The position numbers and the translations under genes are program-made. The notes under the pieces were generated by a model that made no database searches, was not told the origin of the DNA, and saw only the letters and a program-made list of their open reading frames with translations. From assembly GCF_014805625.2 (NCBI RefSeq), contig NW_023998415.1, positions 34,004,543 through 34,068,542 of the forward strand: a stretch of 64,000 nt of DNA, in the 5' to 3' direction. This document shows, piece after piece, positions 25,250 through 39,237 of the stretch. Source of the DNA: Glossina fuscipes. Lineage: Eukaryota; Arthropoda; Insecta; Diptera; Glossinidae. Positions within the stretch are counted from its first letter, which is position 1. Every line of letters begins with the position of its first letter.

Positions 25250-25294
25250 ATTTCCTCTCTCTTTCCATACGTATTGCTTGTTCGACTTTTTCTA
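25250..25294 (-). CDS. Candidate 45-nt cassette exon (low confidence)
   Basis: The acceptor CCTTTGAAGTTAG|T (25295/25294) and donor GGAAAT|GTAAGAA (25250/25249) enclose 45 nt. In phase 2-2 they read RKSRTSNTYGKREE, which would insert in frame between the exons at 63970 and 20295 (CT+T = Leu, AT+T = Ile). A basic, Ser/Thr-rich microexon is plausible. Against it, the tract upstream of the acceptor is not strongly pyrimidine-rich, and another frame (LVEKVEQAIRMERERK) also looks coding-like but has no phase-matching partner. Confidence 0.28.
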
Positions 25295-25779
25295 CTAACT
25301 TCAAAGGAATTGATCTCAATTCGATTGCATAAAAATTTCTCTTTCTCTTTCTCTTTTTCTTTTGTTTTTTTTTTTTTTGTTTTTCATATGAAACATAGTT
25401 TGTAACGATATATATATTATAACTTATTATGCATTATACTTGCTCATAAAAATAACGAATGCCGGTGCCATGGCTACAGAGTACATTTCATAATATTAAT
25501 AACAATGAACAATGAATGAACTCTTGCTACTGTTATGCGTTTCAAGTCATAAGGACATTTCTTAACAAACGACTAACTAACTAAAACCAGAAATGAGCAG
25601 CGATTGCTTGCAGAACGATGCAGTTTCGGTATATAAATTGCAAGATTTTCCCATTTATTCACCATCAACTACGATGAGCGCAACTTATAACATAAATTGT
25701 TTTTGCTTTCTTGTGTAGCAAACAAAACTCAGATTACATGTTCTTTTTATTATGCAATAATGGCGAAAAACCAATGTTG

Positions 25780-25799
25780 CTTATTATTATTACTATTAC

Positions 25800-25844
<45 letters not shown>

Positions 25845-25862
25845 TATTATTACTATTATTGT
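25780..25862. repeat. TTA/CTA trinucleotide array
   Basis: About 27 units of TTA with occasional CTA. The poly-Leu frame across it is an artefact. Confidence 0.9.
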
Positions 25863-26979
25863 TATGTGAAAAGATTCATTTTATAACATAATTTGCATAA
25901 TGAAAATATCTTGCATCACGAACAATCGTGAGTCGTCTTCATATCCACTGTTTTGCATAGAAAGGCTGAGTCTTTACACAATTCTACGCGTATATATCAT
26001 ATGCTGGCATTTAATGTTAATGTTAAGCTGAGCCCTGTGTCGATATGTTAAGCAAGTGTGCATTCAAAATAAATTTCATTTCAAGGATAAAATTTGAAAA
26101 CTTGTTTACGTTCTACGTTGTGTTTCGTCATTTTTTACTTCCGAATAGCAAAAAATCCGATATAAGGTAACAAACTGAAATTGGGGCTTGTTCGGAAAAC
26201 AGGCTGTAAAGTAAAGCGATTTCAAAAATTTACTTGCAAAAATTTTCGCTTTCAATTTGGAGAAAATCAAATCAAAATTGCAATTGATTCTCAACCGCAT
26301 TTATGGTAACAACGAGGTTAGGTAAGATCGAACCTAAACTTAATGTTCATCAATCGACATATTTTTGCTAACGACATATGCATAGATCGAGCATGGTAGC
26401 TAAGAGTATGTAATAGGTAGCACGTAAAAAATAAAAACCTAGAGATAAAACTTTATTACATGCTTAATGTAAATTTGTAGAAAAATTAATTAATTTTTTT
26501 TTTTTTTTTGCTTAATAGATGCTTTGGATCTTCTAGGATATGTGGGAAAAAACTCATTGCTCGTAGAAATTTTTTTCCTCCAAAGGTTCGAGTTATCTCC
26601 GAAGAGGTATGATAAGAACACTTTTTGTCTGTTAGAAACGACGCAAGACGGAAATTTTAGAAGTTTGCCAAGAGTAAAAGTAAACACGAGCAAGTAAATG
26701 CTCTGTTCACTCGTCAAGAAGGAGGACAAAGTAATTCAAACCAACTATATAAGCATATCCAGGTAGTGAATCCAAACCAAACATGGTACCTTGGTGGAAC
26801 ACATTTGCTCACCTAGACACCGCTTCCAATGAAATGCGGTCACAAGCAATTTATTCAAGTGCTCCACAGCATGTTCCATTTTCAGGTTGGCGAGTCCAAC
26901 AATCTTGTACTGTCACAGATTCAATTGTGCGTTGAAAGCGTTGGAACTTATATTTCAGTCCATTGTATGCTTTATTCGG

Positions 26980-27590
26980 CAGTGGTTAAAACGGAAGATC
27001 AATGAAATTTGTGATCTCTCAGACTTTGAAAGAGCTTGTTGCTCGGTTAGCGAGAGCGTCTGTAGCGAAAACAACTGGGCAGTTTAACGCTACGAGCTCC
27101 GCAAAGCTAACGTTGTTGCAAGCGGTGCAATTGCGTAACGCTTTATAACGAAAGCCAATGCTAAGTTACGAAAGAAGTAGTGCCACACAATCATAAATCT
27201 TGGATACTTAATGATTGGAAGAATGTGGTGGCCTACGATCCGGATTGGCTGTTTTATGCTGCAGGTCAAGCATTGGATAGCAAGCATCCGCCATATCTCT
27301 GTAGCCTGCTACTTCTCTCATTCAAATTGTTTTTTTTTTTCTTACTATGGTTAGGATATTGCTGCCTAGCACTGTCATAATTCAAGATGATAATGCCAGA
27401 AAAGGTCTGCGTTCCTGTGAGGACCATCAGAACATTATCAGACATCCTTCTTGGTCAGCAAAATCGCCTTCGAATAATTGAATCGTTGTGGAGAGTTTTA
27501 GAGCAGACGCAAATATGAGTCCAGCAAATTGACGAATGTTTCCATACATTGCAAACTGTTTTACAAGCATATAGTGGCTAATCGTTTACT
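26980..27590 (+). mobile_element. Decayed Tc1-like transposase gene
   Basis: Frame-broken plus-strand pieces line up in the order of a Tc1 family transposase. ELRKANVVASG lies in the DNA-binding region (about 27090), LNDWKNVVAYDPDWL is the degraded 'DWkkVvfSDE' first-aspartate block (27205-27250), FQDDNAR- is the second-aspartate block (about 27385), and SAKSPSNN plus ESLWRVLEQ stands for 'ARSPDLNPIENLW' (27455-27505). Several stops and at least two frameshifts make it nonfunctional. Confidence 0.6.
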
Positions 27591-28109
27591 TAATAAATAA
27601 ATGCATTATTGTGTATATGTCGAGTGTTTACATTATATTTTGCCCGTCCATTGCATATTTGGAGTATGTCTTCGAGTGTGTAATCATTAATTGCGAGAAA
27701 TATAAGGGTATTACGTAATATATATATTTTTTTTTTTTGATCTCTGAACTTGTTCATCTGCTAATGACATAATTTTATTGCTAATTTTTAGTTAATGCCT
27801 CAATGCATTTTATTTGTTTGTAAAGGAAATTCAAATTTCAATCGTATTATTGTATTGACATGCAATGAAATATGTATAGATATGTTGTATGTTGTGTGTA
27901 TATTTTGCGGTTCATTTGCTTTAGGGCGTTAAGTAACATTCAATGAAAGTCAACTATCTTATCAAAATGTTAGTTCCAGTTAGCAAAATAGCCATCAGCT
28001 TCACATATAGCCACTTGATTGCTTCACAAAAGAATATAGAATGCAGATAACTAACAAAATTATATTTGCCTTTGAACGAATTTTGTTTAGCCATATATAA
28101 TACATATGC

Positions 28110-28160
28110 ATATATAAGAAAAAAAAAAAAAAAAAAAAAAAAAAATAAATAAATAAATAA
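28110..28160. repeat. A run plus AAAT units
   Basis: About 25 A residues are followed by (AAAT)n. Confidence 0.85.
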
Positions 28161-29048
28161 AAAATATGAAAATCTTTTTGATAACTATATTAATATTTTC
28201 GAATTATTATGGGCATAATTGAATTTACAACAAGGCATACGGAACAAAATATTTCTATGAAATAGTGTAAAGAGCTGAATGCTTTTAAACGTATCAATCG
28301 ATCGATGCCGTTAAACGCATTCCAAGATGGCTGTAGCTATATTTTTTGAATGTCGTAAGTGAAACGATTAACTTAATATGCATTCACTTACTCATAGAGA
28401 GGCTGACTATTCAAGCGTAAATGCATATGTGTACGCTTAGGAATACGCATATTTCTTTGTCTCCATCTTTATATACAGATAGATACTTTCGGTTTAAAAG
28501 TCATAATATCTAAAGCAGAAAGCTAAAAGCTTATTGGCTACACTGCTTATGTATGCCCTAGTAAAATGCTAAGGTGTTTATGTATATGTGTATGTGTTAA
28601 AAATTGCCAAAGATATAACAAATTAATGTTTGACTATATTGATCTATAGTTTGCAGAAATTATAGCAAGGCATGTTTACGTTAAAGTGTCGTGTCACTTA
28701 TGGTGTTTGCAGTTGTAGTGTAGCCTGCCGGATTTAATGTCCAGCATACAGATAGTTATTATTTCTGTATTGTTTTTCACCCCTTTTTCTTTTATACTTC
28801 ATATATATATATATATATATTGACAAGTTTTCCAAACAAATTGAAATATTTTCTTTGAAAATAAACTCATAATAATAAATTTCATTGAAAATCACTCGCT
28901 CAACGCATCATATTTCTTAAGTAAAATTTGTTAAAAGCAAATATTATAATACATTATTTGTATAATACGTGTTCATATATATATATTTTAAAATATGTTG
29001 ACTAAGTTATGGGAAATCAAATAATAAAATATGTTCATGTATGTGATT

Positions 29049-29084
<36 letters not shown>

Positions 29085-30744
29085 TGAAGGCAGAATTCAG
29101 ATAAAATTTACATTAAATATTATTCTTTGTTGCTATTGCTATGTTGTATGCTGTATGTATTTCTTTTATGTTTGCGTTCATAATATAAATGAATTGTTGA
29201 ATTTTCCTCCGAATGAACAAATTATTATTTATATGAATTGCGTAGTTGGATGGAAAATAGATTGCATGTACATGTAATAAATGAAAGCAATAAAATTGAC
29301 TTATATTAGGTTCGGGCAAGGATTGATCAATTAAAACCATGAAACTATAGATATTACTTAAGACTTGTTTTTGATTTCTTCAATTAAACGAAATCTTTAT
29401 TCATATCAAATTGTCCGGTATAACGTTGAAGATATTGACGGTTTATCATTTAATATATAAATAATAAATTAGGTTTTGTATTCAACACTACAAGAAATAT
29501 ATTATTAACATATGAAATTATATCATATAGATATCGTATACATACAAACCTATGACTTTTGAAAATTTCTTCAATTTTATTCACACTTACATAGTTCATG
29601 TAAACAGAGAGATAGATGTACGGGTACAATGAAGCTTATTTTGCCATTACATATCAATACATTTGAGACTATCTGACAAACATTTTTGGTCAGCAGCATG
29701 AATAGAATTATTGATGTGGCATCGTTTAACTGTTTAAGGAAATTTTGATTACAATCTCGACACTTTAAACTTGATGTCTGACTCTTACTTTTCAATCTTG
29801 ATCGATTGTAATTGAAAATTCGTTTAGTGAAACACTTCAGATGTAATTGTGTAACGATTTTTACATGACTGTAATCACTTTTGATGCTCCTTACATTAAC
29901 CACGAATGCTTATGTTCTTCTTTGGCTATGTCCGATTACATTCGTAGTTTAACTACGACGCGATCTGCTCAAGTTTAACAGGGTGTGAATGTATTTATTC
30001 CATTTCACACATATTTGGTTATCGCATCGTTCATAGAGTATATACTTATACGTAACACTATTTTGAATGTAATTATGCAAATTGCAAAACAATATTTATG
30101 TTTTGTGGGCGTATCACTATAAGATTTTGTAAATGAATTTTCATAATTTTGCGATAATATCTCCAGTAAAAAGGGGAAGACTTTCAAGCTTTTCGAAATC
30201 GATTTGCTTTAGCGTCAAACTTGACCTGACAGGCGAAATAAAAATGTTATAATTGGTCGAGACTTCCAATACATTGCATCAATTCGCTGAATGCAATTTT
30301 TCATTAGTTTTCTTTATAAAATATCATAGGCAGTTACGATTTTCAAATGAGATTCGTATATGATAGCGAATCGGAAAAGTCAGTTAAACGTTCTTCCATT
30401 TTCCAATTTATCCCCATCCATTTGTTTCAGAAAATCGAAAAAATTCAACCGTCCTTTCACATAAAATTCTGAACGTCTGATGGTAAACATGAATTTAATT
30501 AGCAAAAACACTTACCATTTACCCTGACAGAGCCACGTGAGGACACTACGCAGGACTTAGGTCCATTAAATAGCTGGCATCGCGCTATAGTTGAATTTGA
30601 AAGAATAGCTCGTCCAAATTAGAAAACTTAAAATATTCTTGTAAACACGATACGAATCTTTATGAAAATAACTTTCGAAATAGTTGTTAGAGGACACTAG
30701 ACCTGGTGGATGGTTATTTTTGAAGCGATTGCGGATCTTTCTTC

Positions 30745-30870
30745 GTATTCGGGACAGATGCTTGAATGTGATTATTACCAGAGATCTCTCGTTTGCTGAA
30801 CGTATCGATGTAATATATGTTAAGATCGATTTTATGCTTAGAATGATCTAGGCCACCCAAAATGTATCCA
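30745..30870 (+). mobile_element. Possible non-LTR reverse-transcriptase fragment
   Basis: The plus-strand frame reads NVIITRDLSFAERIDVI then YVKIDFMLRMI. This resembles the 'DLGVi.D..LsF..HId.i..ka..mLGfI' segment near the end of Jockey-like reverse transcriptases. It is short and bounded by stops; no other RT motif was found. Confidence 0.3.
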
Positions 30871-32799
30871 CCCCTTCAGACTAGAATGAAACTAACTCGT
30901 AACCCTTCTTATGCCAAATCTCCGATACTGTCTTGAAATGGCATCCATCTCTCCTGTATCTACTATTAATAAATTGCGCAAAATGCCTAACATAGAGATC
31001 ATATCTCATCGTACATCCCCGGTTTTATGGGATGCTCTTAATTACTTCTTATAGTGTAATCAGAAAAGAATTTTTTCTTCCGTTTTGAGATAAATTTAGA
31101 TTTTTAAGTTTCCTCCCCAAGTAACCCTTAAGTCTATGTATTCTTAAGATTTATTGGTTAACATTTTAAAGATCTTTTGTTGGAAAAGTGACCCGTTCTT
31201 CATATAAATCTTTCGCCTGAAAATCCTTGATTATTTCGCAAGCCGCTTTTCAACGCTTAAATGGTAGTGTTCCATGTTAAGCAATCGTATCGCAGAATAT
31301 TTAAGCAGATATCGACTGGGACCAGCAATCTCTAGATAAGCTTACGATGTTTGTCTGCTTCAACCGTTGCTTGCTTATAATTCCTGATGCAAAGTAATTC
31401 CCGATGGAGGATAACACTAGGACTGTAGGCTAGCGTCAAAATTGTAATATTATCTTACATACATAGGTGTATAGTACTATACTTTAGGTTCCAGAATGAT
31501 ATTATTTTGGTCCGATTAAGGGCTTCTATCGTCAAAATCAATTAAAATAAATTAATAAAAGAATACCTGAAGTTAATATTTTAGACAAATTGTTTTCCAT
31601 TTAATTGCGTTATATGAAAATGTATTAATAAAAGCAAATACTTCCTATATATATTGCTATGGCTTTTAATAATTTATTCATGCAAAGTATTTCTTTAGAA
31701 TTACATTCTTCAAGTAATTTCTATTCTGCTTGAATTCAGAGCGAAATTGCATTGTGATTTGTTTACGCTTTAGTAGCCTGTTTGTAGTATGTTTGAGACT
31801 TGTTTTGTGCTTGCATTTGCATCTGCAAATTATTAAGCTTTTAACGTAATGAGAAATAGCTGGAAAAGCTTGGCTTAGCATGAGTTGGAATTTGTTATAA
31901 AAATTTTTTTTTTGTTTTTTGAATTTCTTGCTTTGTAACATTACACCGAGTACAGACTTAAGTATGTTGATCATTAATTTGATGTCTATGAATATGAAAA
32001 GGTAAAATAAAAAATTTTGTCATACAAAAACAAAAAAAAAAAATAGCAAAAAAAAGGTAAGCCATTGGCATTCCAAAGTTTATGGGACCTCTGGCGCATA
32101 TCTTTTCCTTTATTATTACAAAATAAATGCAGTTTTGTAAGCTTTGACGCTACGCGTATGTGTATTAGTGAAGCATATGAATATTGAAATCTAATTTTTT
32201 TGTTGTTGTCTCTCCTGCGAGGGTTTACGAATTTTAATTAAAACTGCGAGGACGCTGAAAAAGTGAATTTTCAGCACCATCAGGTCGTTTGTTATCAATT
32301 TATTATTTTTTTCTTTTATTTATTTTTTTTTTTTTATTTTTCGAAGCATTGTGTTGTTGCTTTTTGATATTGCTGTATTTTCTATAACGGTGATGACAAG
32401 CGATTTGAGGTCTTTTTTTTTTTTTTTTTTTTTTTTTTTTCTTTTCCCTTTTTTCGTTGTAGTAAGCAAAATTGTTACTTTTAGCAAAACAAGTGTCTCA
32501 TCACGGCATCAACGAAAAAATGGGGAGAAAACGAATACGACACAATGATTTTGTAACAAAAATAAAAAAAAAAAATAAAAAAATTAACAAAAGCAATTAC
32601 TTTGTCATATTTTGCAGCCTTTCTATGCATTCATCATGTACGATTCGAGTGCAAATGCACACACAGATCGCAACTTTATCAAAGTAATTGTTATTTGAAA
32701 TTTGCATTTTAACTTTAAAAATTTGTAAGATTTCATAGAAATGTTACTGATTCTGATTTGATCAAAAATTTCCTAAACTAACAGGTTAGTAAGTCACTC

Positions 32800-33432
32800 T
32801 ATATAATATGAAGTGGGCGCGGCTGGTTTTTTTCATTTACAAAATACACATTTTTATCGCATAGGCGTGTGCGCGTTGTAGGCATGTCCTTTGAAAAGTT
32901 TAAACAACTTTTAAATTCTTTTTCGTTTCGTTGTAAAGGCATTGACAAAAAAAAAAAATTTAAATTTGCTTCACTGTAATATTGAGTAAGCGTGGTCAAT
33001 TTTTTCCATCTCTCTACAAGTACTACAGCATCGTCCATAGAATATATGTTCAAATTTTTCGAGGTACATCTGCTTAAGTTTATAAGCAATTGAGAACAAA
33101 AAACAATTTTTTGTTCCTCTTGAAAAACAGAGGTATTCTCAATTTACGTAGTAATGTAGGCGTGTTTCTTGACCGATTTAGTTCATTTGCATTATCAACC
33201 AACGTGTAAGAATTTCCAATATTTCCGGTAAATTTGAAATTAATCGCTTCATTCATTTTTGCGACCACAAGAATGTTTATAATAGACGGACAGACAGACA
33301 TGCTTAAATTAATTCAGAATTTGACACTGATCAACAACGATATCTATACTATATGGAGATTCAGAAGCTTTCCTTTGAACGTTTTAACAAAAATGAATAT
33401 ATCATTACCCTCATCCTTCGGTGACGGGTATA
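32800..33432 (+). repeat. Dispersed repeat family 1, copy b
   Basis: The right end reads CATCCTTCGGTGACGGGTATA. Internal GACGGACAGACAGACATG and 'gaagctttcctttgaacg' blocks match copies a and f. A left terminal repeat is not evident, so the copy is 5' truncated. Confidence 0.6.
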
Positions 33433-33889
33433 AAAAGAAAGCCTAGTAAGAGTTTACTTTTTATTAAAGGAAAATCTTTGCTCGATAACCATCGACATTA
33501 GAAAAAAGTAAAAGAAATTTTAAACTCCATAGCTTATATTAGTTTAAATAGAAATAAATTTTTCATTGAGTTTTTATAAATTCGTTTGAATTTGTTTGCG
33601 CATTAGACGCAGAAATATTCTCAGATTAGTTTACTAAAGTGGAAGACAAAAATATTTTTCCTAAGAATCTTTTGCTTTTCGCTTTAAGCCGATATGACGC
33701 AACTGATTAGAACAAAGTTGAGTCAAAATTTTAAAGTCCAGTTTTCAGTATGCTATGCTTAAGATGGACAATTTTCCGACAGGTGTGCGGTAAAATATTC
33801 GTAACCTCAAAAAAACAAAAAAAAAATTGAAAATTTGACAATTTGATAGTTTAGGGTTAGCAAAACTGACGCATTAGGCGAGAGAGCAA

Positions 33890-34640
33890 AACGTTTTCAT
33901 TGTTGAACAACAATTCAAAAATAATAAAAGTTTGGCGGCCACAGTTCGCATAAATTCCGTAGAAAATGTGAAGAGAGTAATTGAAAAATTCAGGAGGTCA
34001 ATTGTTGGATCAATTGGTGATGCCTAACACGCTGCCCTTTAACCGATCAATATGACTGTCGAAACCGTGCTTAAGAGTTTTGGTGAAAGTCCAAGAATAT
34101 CAATGGGGCGACGAAGATAAAAGGAAGCTGTCTAATGATTTGCGTCTCCACGCTTATGAACTTCAATTGACCGAGGAAAGTGACGCCTAACGACCATGTG
34201 CAGCGATGAGTGTCTGTTGAATGAACTATCGAACATCATTAAGTGGATCCGGCAAAATTGCCGCATTTGGGTTAGGTTTGTCGTAAAATAAATCCACATT
34301 CATAACATGTCACATGTATGGTTCAATGAGCTGTAGGCATTAAATCATTGAATCATACTTCTTCAAAATGAGGCTGTTCAAGTAATGGCTGTTCTTGGTG
34401 TTCGATATCGTATCATGATAACCCAGTTCTTCGGGCTAAATTGGATGATATTGACAGAACGAGATGTGCACAACATGTATGTGTTTCAACAAGACGATGC
34501 CGGATGCCATATTCATCCCAAGAAATAATTCAATTGCCTGCTCGTGTACTCAATCGGTTCGATGATAAATCGAATACATTTCTGGGACTGGTCCAACACT
34601 ACCGATTGCTTAACACTAGTAAGAGGTGGCGGCAGTATTA
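33890..34640 (+). mobile_element. Decayed DD(D/E) transposase of the Tc1/mariner superfamily, copy 1
   Basis: Broken plus-strand frames give KLSNDLRLHAYELQLT, corresponding to the 'LhlhPYKlQLtQ' block. They also give VLGVRYRIMITQFFGLNW ('vNGvRYR.MitdFfwPeL'), FQQDDAGCH ('WFQQDGATCH', second catalytic Asp) and, in another frame, RFDDKSN near 34558. Stops interrupt every block. It is the same lineage as the fragment at 56290-56930. Confidence 0.6.
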
Positions 34641-35324
34641 GCTAAGAATTTGAATATTCTTGCATTCATTTTTTTATCGACTTTTTTCACTTGTACTAAG
34701 AAACGTTATTGCATCAATCATTTGCTAATTGTTAATGTTCGTAATGGATGAGGAATAAATTATTTAAATGATATTATATATGCAATGGTTTTATTTTTTT
34801 GTTTTTTTTTTGTTTTTTTTTTTTTTTTTTTGTTTTTTTTAGTTTTAATTATTGTCTATTCATTTGCTTTAACAATTCATATTAATGTACAATATATGAA
34901 CGAACGCACAAACACCTGGCTTAAACGTATTTATGTTCATATCCGTTTATTAAATGTGCACAAATTTTTTAAGGCATTCATTTAAAATTTATGACCTTTT
35001 GTATAAAATGTCAATTAATTTTTACCAACTTATAATTAAATAAAATTTTCCAAAAAGGAATATTTATGAATGTATGTCTCTGTGTGCGGTTACATATAAA
35101 TGTTAATATGCAAATTATGCACGTATATATAATGTATATATAACGCATAAAGACATATGTAAATGTAAAATTTAAACCTTTTATTATTGCTGCTATTGTA
35201 TATTTGTATATGAATGAAATTTTATTATATTACTTTTAATTGGTGAACAGATGTTGCGAACGATTCCAATATACGTAAATATATATGTTACGTATGTTGA
35301 CAAACAAAGGCATATAGAAACAGA

Positions 35325-35513
<189 letters not shown>

Positions 35514-36489
35514 CTATTTATACATATATACATGTGGCTATATATATTAATATATAAAAATCGGTCTAAATGTCTACTATAAACTGGAAGACTAGCAGTA
35601 TCGATAAACTTACGTAAGAATAAATCAGTTTTCAATAAAAGCGTTTTCTCTTAAGTTTCAAATTTGAGGACATAAAGTCGAAGAGGGAGAAGAACTTTAA
35701 AAATAAACTTCCAATCCTCTTATAGCTAATAGGTGTGTATATATATGATGAATTCCTTCAGTGTTTTAATAAAATTCAACTTAATTTCAAGTATATTTTT
35801 TACAAACTTCAACGCATCATCATTATCTGTAAGGTTTTCTCATTTATCGGCTATCTTATCTTGCCGGCTGGAAGAGCAAAAAATAATCATAGATTCTCGA
35901 CTCGATAAATATGACTGCACCGATCTGATAATAAATTGGATCAAAGTGGTAATCGGTAGCGGTTCCGATAAAACTTATCAGCCTAACTTGAAAATTGTTT
36001 CCTTAATTATTTTTCGCGGGAGAACGATGGACGTAGGAGAATTTTCATACTCTTTCGTAGTTTATTGTATTTTTATGCCAAGCTAACCTAATCATCTCCG
36101 TACGTTCAGTTGGATTTTTTTCTAGGTTGATTCAGTTAAAAACATGGGAAAATGTAATACAGTATATGACATTCATCCCATTTTAACTTTCATATATATA
36201 GTGGCGGACGTCTTGTACAACAACTCAAGCGTACACCAGTCAAAGGTCAAAGTCTAAGTCTAAGTTGTCTGTCTACACCGGTATATTAAACGTGTAACTT
36301 ACGTTTTGTGATGCAGTCAATTCCAGCGGAAGCAATTTATGTGTGCAACTACTGTGTGCTATTTACGTGGTAACAACCATCACATAAACACACACATATT
36401 AATATTTAATTAAATCAGGATCCGTTCGTTATTTGTCATTTGTACTTTTCTAATTGCAACAGGTAAGCCAAGTATATTCGGTTATGACC

Positions 36490-36910
36490 GCATGTATAAA
36501 AAGATTGGAAAATCGATATGCGTAATATTGGATCGGCGTAACTCTCTTTCTCTATTTTTGTACAATAATTTTGTGCAAATAGATGTGATATACGTGCAGT
36601 AGTTTAGAAGCAACGAGTAAAAAACCTGGAAAGCAAATGTGTTCGCAGACATGTGGGCGTTGTAGGCGGGTTCTGTGACGTGCTTGCACTATTTTCAAAC
36701 TCTTTTGCAAATTTGTGGGCGATATATAATCTTTTGTGAGAACCAGAGAATGTGTATCGCAGATACTACACCGTTTGGTAGACGGACAAATGGACGGACT
36801 AACAGACGGACATGCCTAGGTGAATTCCGAATTTGAAACTGGCTAAGAATTTCTATACTTTAAGGGTCTTATCGAGCTTGATTCCGCGCGTTATGAAGCT
36901 TTCTTCTGGG
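36490..36910 (+). repeat. Dispersed repeat family 1, copy c
   Basis: It contains GTAATATTGGATCGGCGT, GTGGGCGTTGTAGGCGGG, a GGTAGACGGACAAATGGACG block and 'gaagctttcttctgggcgttgc'. The right terminal repeat is missing. Confidence 0.5.
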
Positions 36911-36966
36911 CGTTGCGAACGAAAATGTGTCAAATCGACCAAGGGACACGTGTACAATGTCCAAAT

Positions 36967-37257
36967 TCATATACAACTGTGAACTGCGTGAACTGTCTGC
37001 AACACATATGCCGTCGAAATTTCCACTTTTATTCTAAAAATGGAAAAAAAAACAACCGCACCCGCCCAATGTATGACATCGTTTCGTTTTTTACGACCAC
37101 CATCACCACCACCACTACCACAGCATTCGATCACGACCGCATATAATTTTCTTACATCTTCTATTTTAAAGCGTTTTGAGTATGATATAAAAGCTAATGT
37201 GAAAGCAGCTTGGAATTCCATTTTTTTTTCTGGATCATTATAATCAAAGAATGGCAA
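36967..37257 (-). CDS. Unassigned 96-codon open frame (low confidence)
   Basis: The minus-strand frame reads MPFFDYNDPEKKMEFQAAFT, then LAFISYSKRFKIEDVRKLYA, then a Gly/Lys stretch and a hydrophobic tail. Codons look natural, an acceptor-like TAATGATCCAG precedes the second Met, and GAAGAT|GTAAGAA could be a donor. Neither end is in phase with the main gene's exons. It also overlaps a CCACCA-type low-complexity tract. It may be chance or a remnant of another gene; I assign no function. Confidence 0.18.
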   Translation of the reverse strand: MPFFDYNDPEKKMEFQAAFTLAFISYSKRFKIEDVRKLYAVVIECCGSGGGDGGRKKRNDVIHWAGAVVFFSIFRIKVEISTAYVLQTVHAVHSCI

Positions 37258-38039
37258 TATTTCAAATGGATATTATTATGGGCTTGTGTTACAGCAAAAA
37301 AAACGGAAAAAAAAAATTCAAATAAATTTTAATTTTGCTTCTAATGCACGTATCAATAATTAAAAGTGTGTTAATGAAGAAATGTTACATCATAAGTTTA
37401 CTTCCTCGGTAACCTCAGTGCAAAGTTCATTTACCCAGTTATAAAGTAATATTTTGTAAGTGTACTGTGTGCAGATAATTAAAGCGTAGCATGAGGAGAG
37501 TGAATAAGTTTTTAATCGAATACACAAGCACACACAAACTGTATTATAAACACTTTTGATGTATGAACTTTATTAATACTCGTTATCCTTAGTGATATTT
37601 TTTTTTTTTTTTTTTTTTTTTTGGTTTTTTGTTGTTTTGTAATTTGCTGTTGATAATTCGAAGTGATGCTGTTATCGCAACATCCATCAAGAGAATTTTA
37701 TTAACAACTTATATGTATGTATGTGCATTTATGTGAGTAAATCCATTGTTAATGTGTGTAACTCATCATCATTTTCGTCAGGTATTCATCCATACGCTAT
37801 AATACAGTGTCTGTGTTCTATATACTACTACTGCACTTAGATTTTAAAGTTAATATCAAACGCCATAAGGCTAAAGTGCTATTAAAAAGCAGTTTATATA
37901 TGTAAGCAAAAAATACATATATATGCTATGACTAAGTGCGTTGATGTTATAATTAGACCAAATATGGTAGGACGAAAGTATATTTGCCTTAGAGCGACTG
38001 TTTTTAACATTTCAAGTATATGCTTGAATATCGAATGAT

Positions 38040-38450
38040 TACCCCATCACTTTGGGCATGTCTCATAGGAATTCGCGTGCAAATCCAACACGATATGAAC
38101 ACAAATATACTGTGAACGGTCTGTCATGCTCTGCCGACGCACCTCTTCGAATGGCTAACGGATTAACAAAATTTCGCACGTTTTCAGTATGAATATCAAT
38201 TTGCTTATATTTTTGTAGCTCTTGTGCAATACCAACAGCACTAGGGTTGGATACCTTCGTTACATTATTGATAATATTTAGATTTTCACGCTAGGTTCTT
38301 TGATTGGTTTGATCGGCGCTTATTCTCTCCAAGTTTTCATAATAGCTTGGACAGTAGCACGATTAATTTCAATTGTTTTTGCTATAATCACATTTCTAAT
38401 CTCTTCTGAAATGGCTTTGCGTTTTTGTATATTTTGTGTGAAATCTGAAG
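38040..38450 (-). mobile_element. Decayed Tc1-like element fragment
   Basis: The minus-strand frame reads AISEEIRNVIIAKTIEINRA then TVQAIMKTWRE. This matches the Tc1 N-terminal helix-turn-helix ('lS..eR..Ii.l...g.s...iA..l....sTV..ii.kyre'), followed by stop-riddled sequence. The catalytic part is not found. Confidence 0.45.
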
Positions 38451-39237
38451 AATACGAAATCAAAAAAAATTCACTTTAATAATGACAAATAATGTATATT
38501 GAAAGCAACTACAAACACTAAGCACCGTTAACTAAAGATATTCTTTTCTCAAACCTTCTACTTATATGGTTTCACTGTATATAGACCTTTTTTTTTTTTT
38601 GTTTTTAAAGTACATTTAAAGTAAATATTTTTCTTATAACTTTATCTCAAGTCAAAAAAAAAAGAAAAAAAAATTTCTTAGAGTTTTTTTGTTTCTTAAA
38701 AAATATATTTTTTTTGGACCTGAACACATAAGAGCGCGAGAGAAACTTCAATTTTTGTTAATGCATGGAGACTTCATTGGACTATCGTATGGCCCAAAAA
38801 TTATTTCATTTGCGAAATTTTTTCAGATTTGAGTATATGAGTATTAAAATATTTTCCTAGACAGTACCGCAAATTTTAATTGTCGTTTGTGAGCTTATAT
38901 CGTGACATTACTTTTAATTTCATTCAATATGTTAACTCTCCAAAATCTAACTATCATACGATCATTTAACAGCGCACATTTAACGTACACGCGAAAGTGT
39001 ACGCCAAGGTAGTTTATCTCAATTTACCGTTTTCATAATCGTAAGCGCAAACACTTCGTAGTGTTCCGGTTGTGTTTCTAATAAAACATAAAAATGCAAA
39101 AAAATCAAGAACATATTGCAAGTGGATGCAAATGCGTTGATAATCTACATTTTTTTTTTTTTCTTTGCATAATATACAGTAAAATCGAAGCCTGTGTCCT
39201 ATGAAAATTAAAGCCGAACGAACAGTTAATATGTAAT

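Noticed and set aside
30516..30584. 69-nt block with acceptor CAACTATAG and donor AATG|GTAAGTG, reading RCQLFNGPKSCVVSSRGSVR
   Set aside because: It is phase 1-1, while the intron it lies in is phase 2; the required frame hits a stop. It also neighbours a retroelement-like fragment. Kept only as a curiosity.
36303..36363. Minus-strand block before donor AAAAC|GTAAGTTA
   Set aside because: The open frame ends in phase 0 and cannot join the placed exons; the acceptor is ambiguous.
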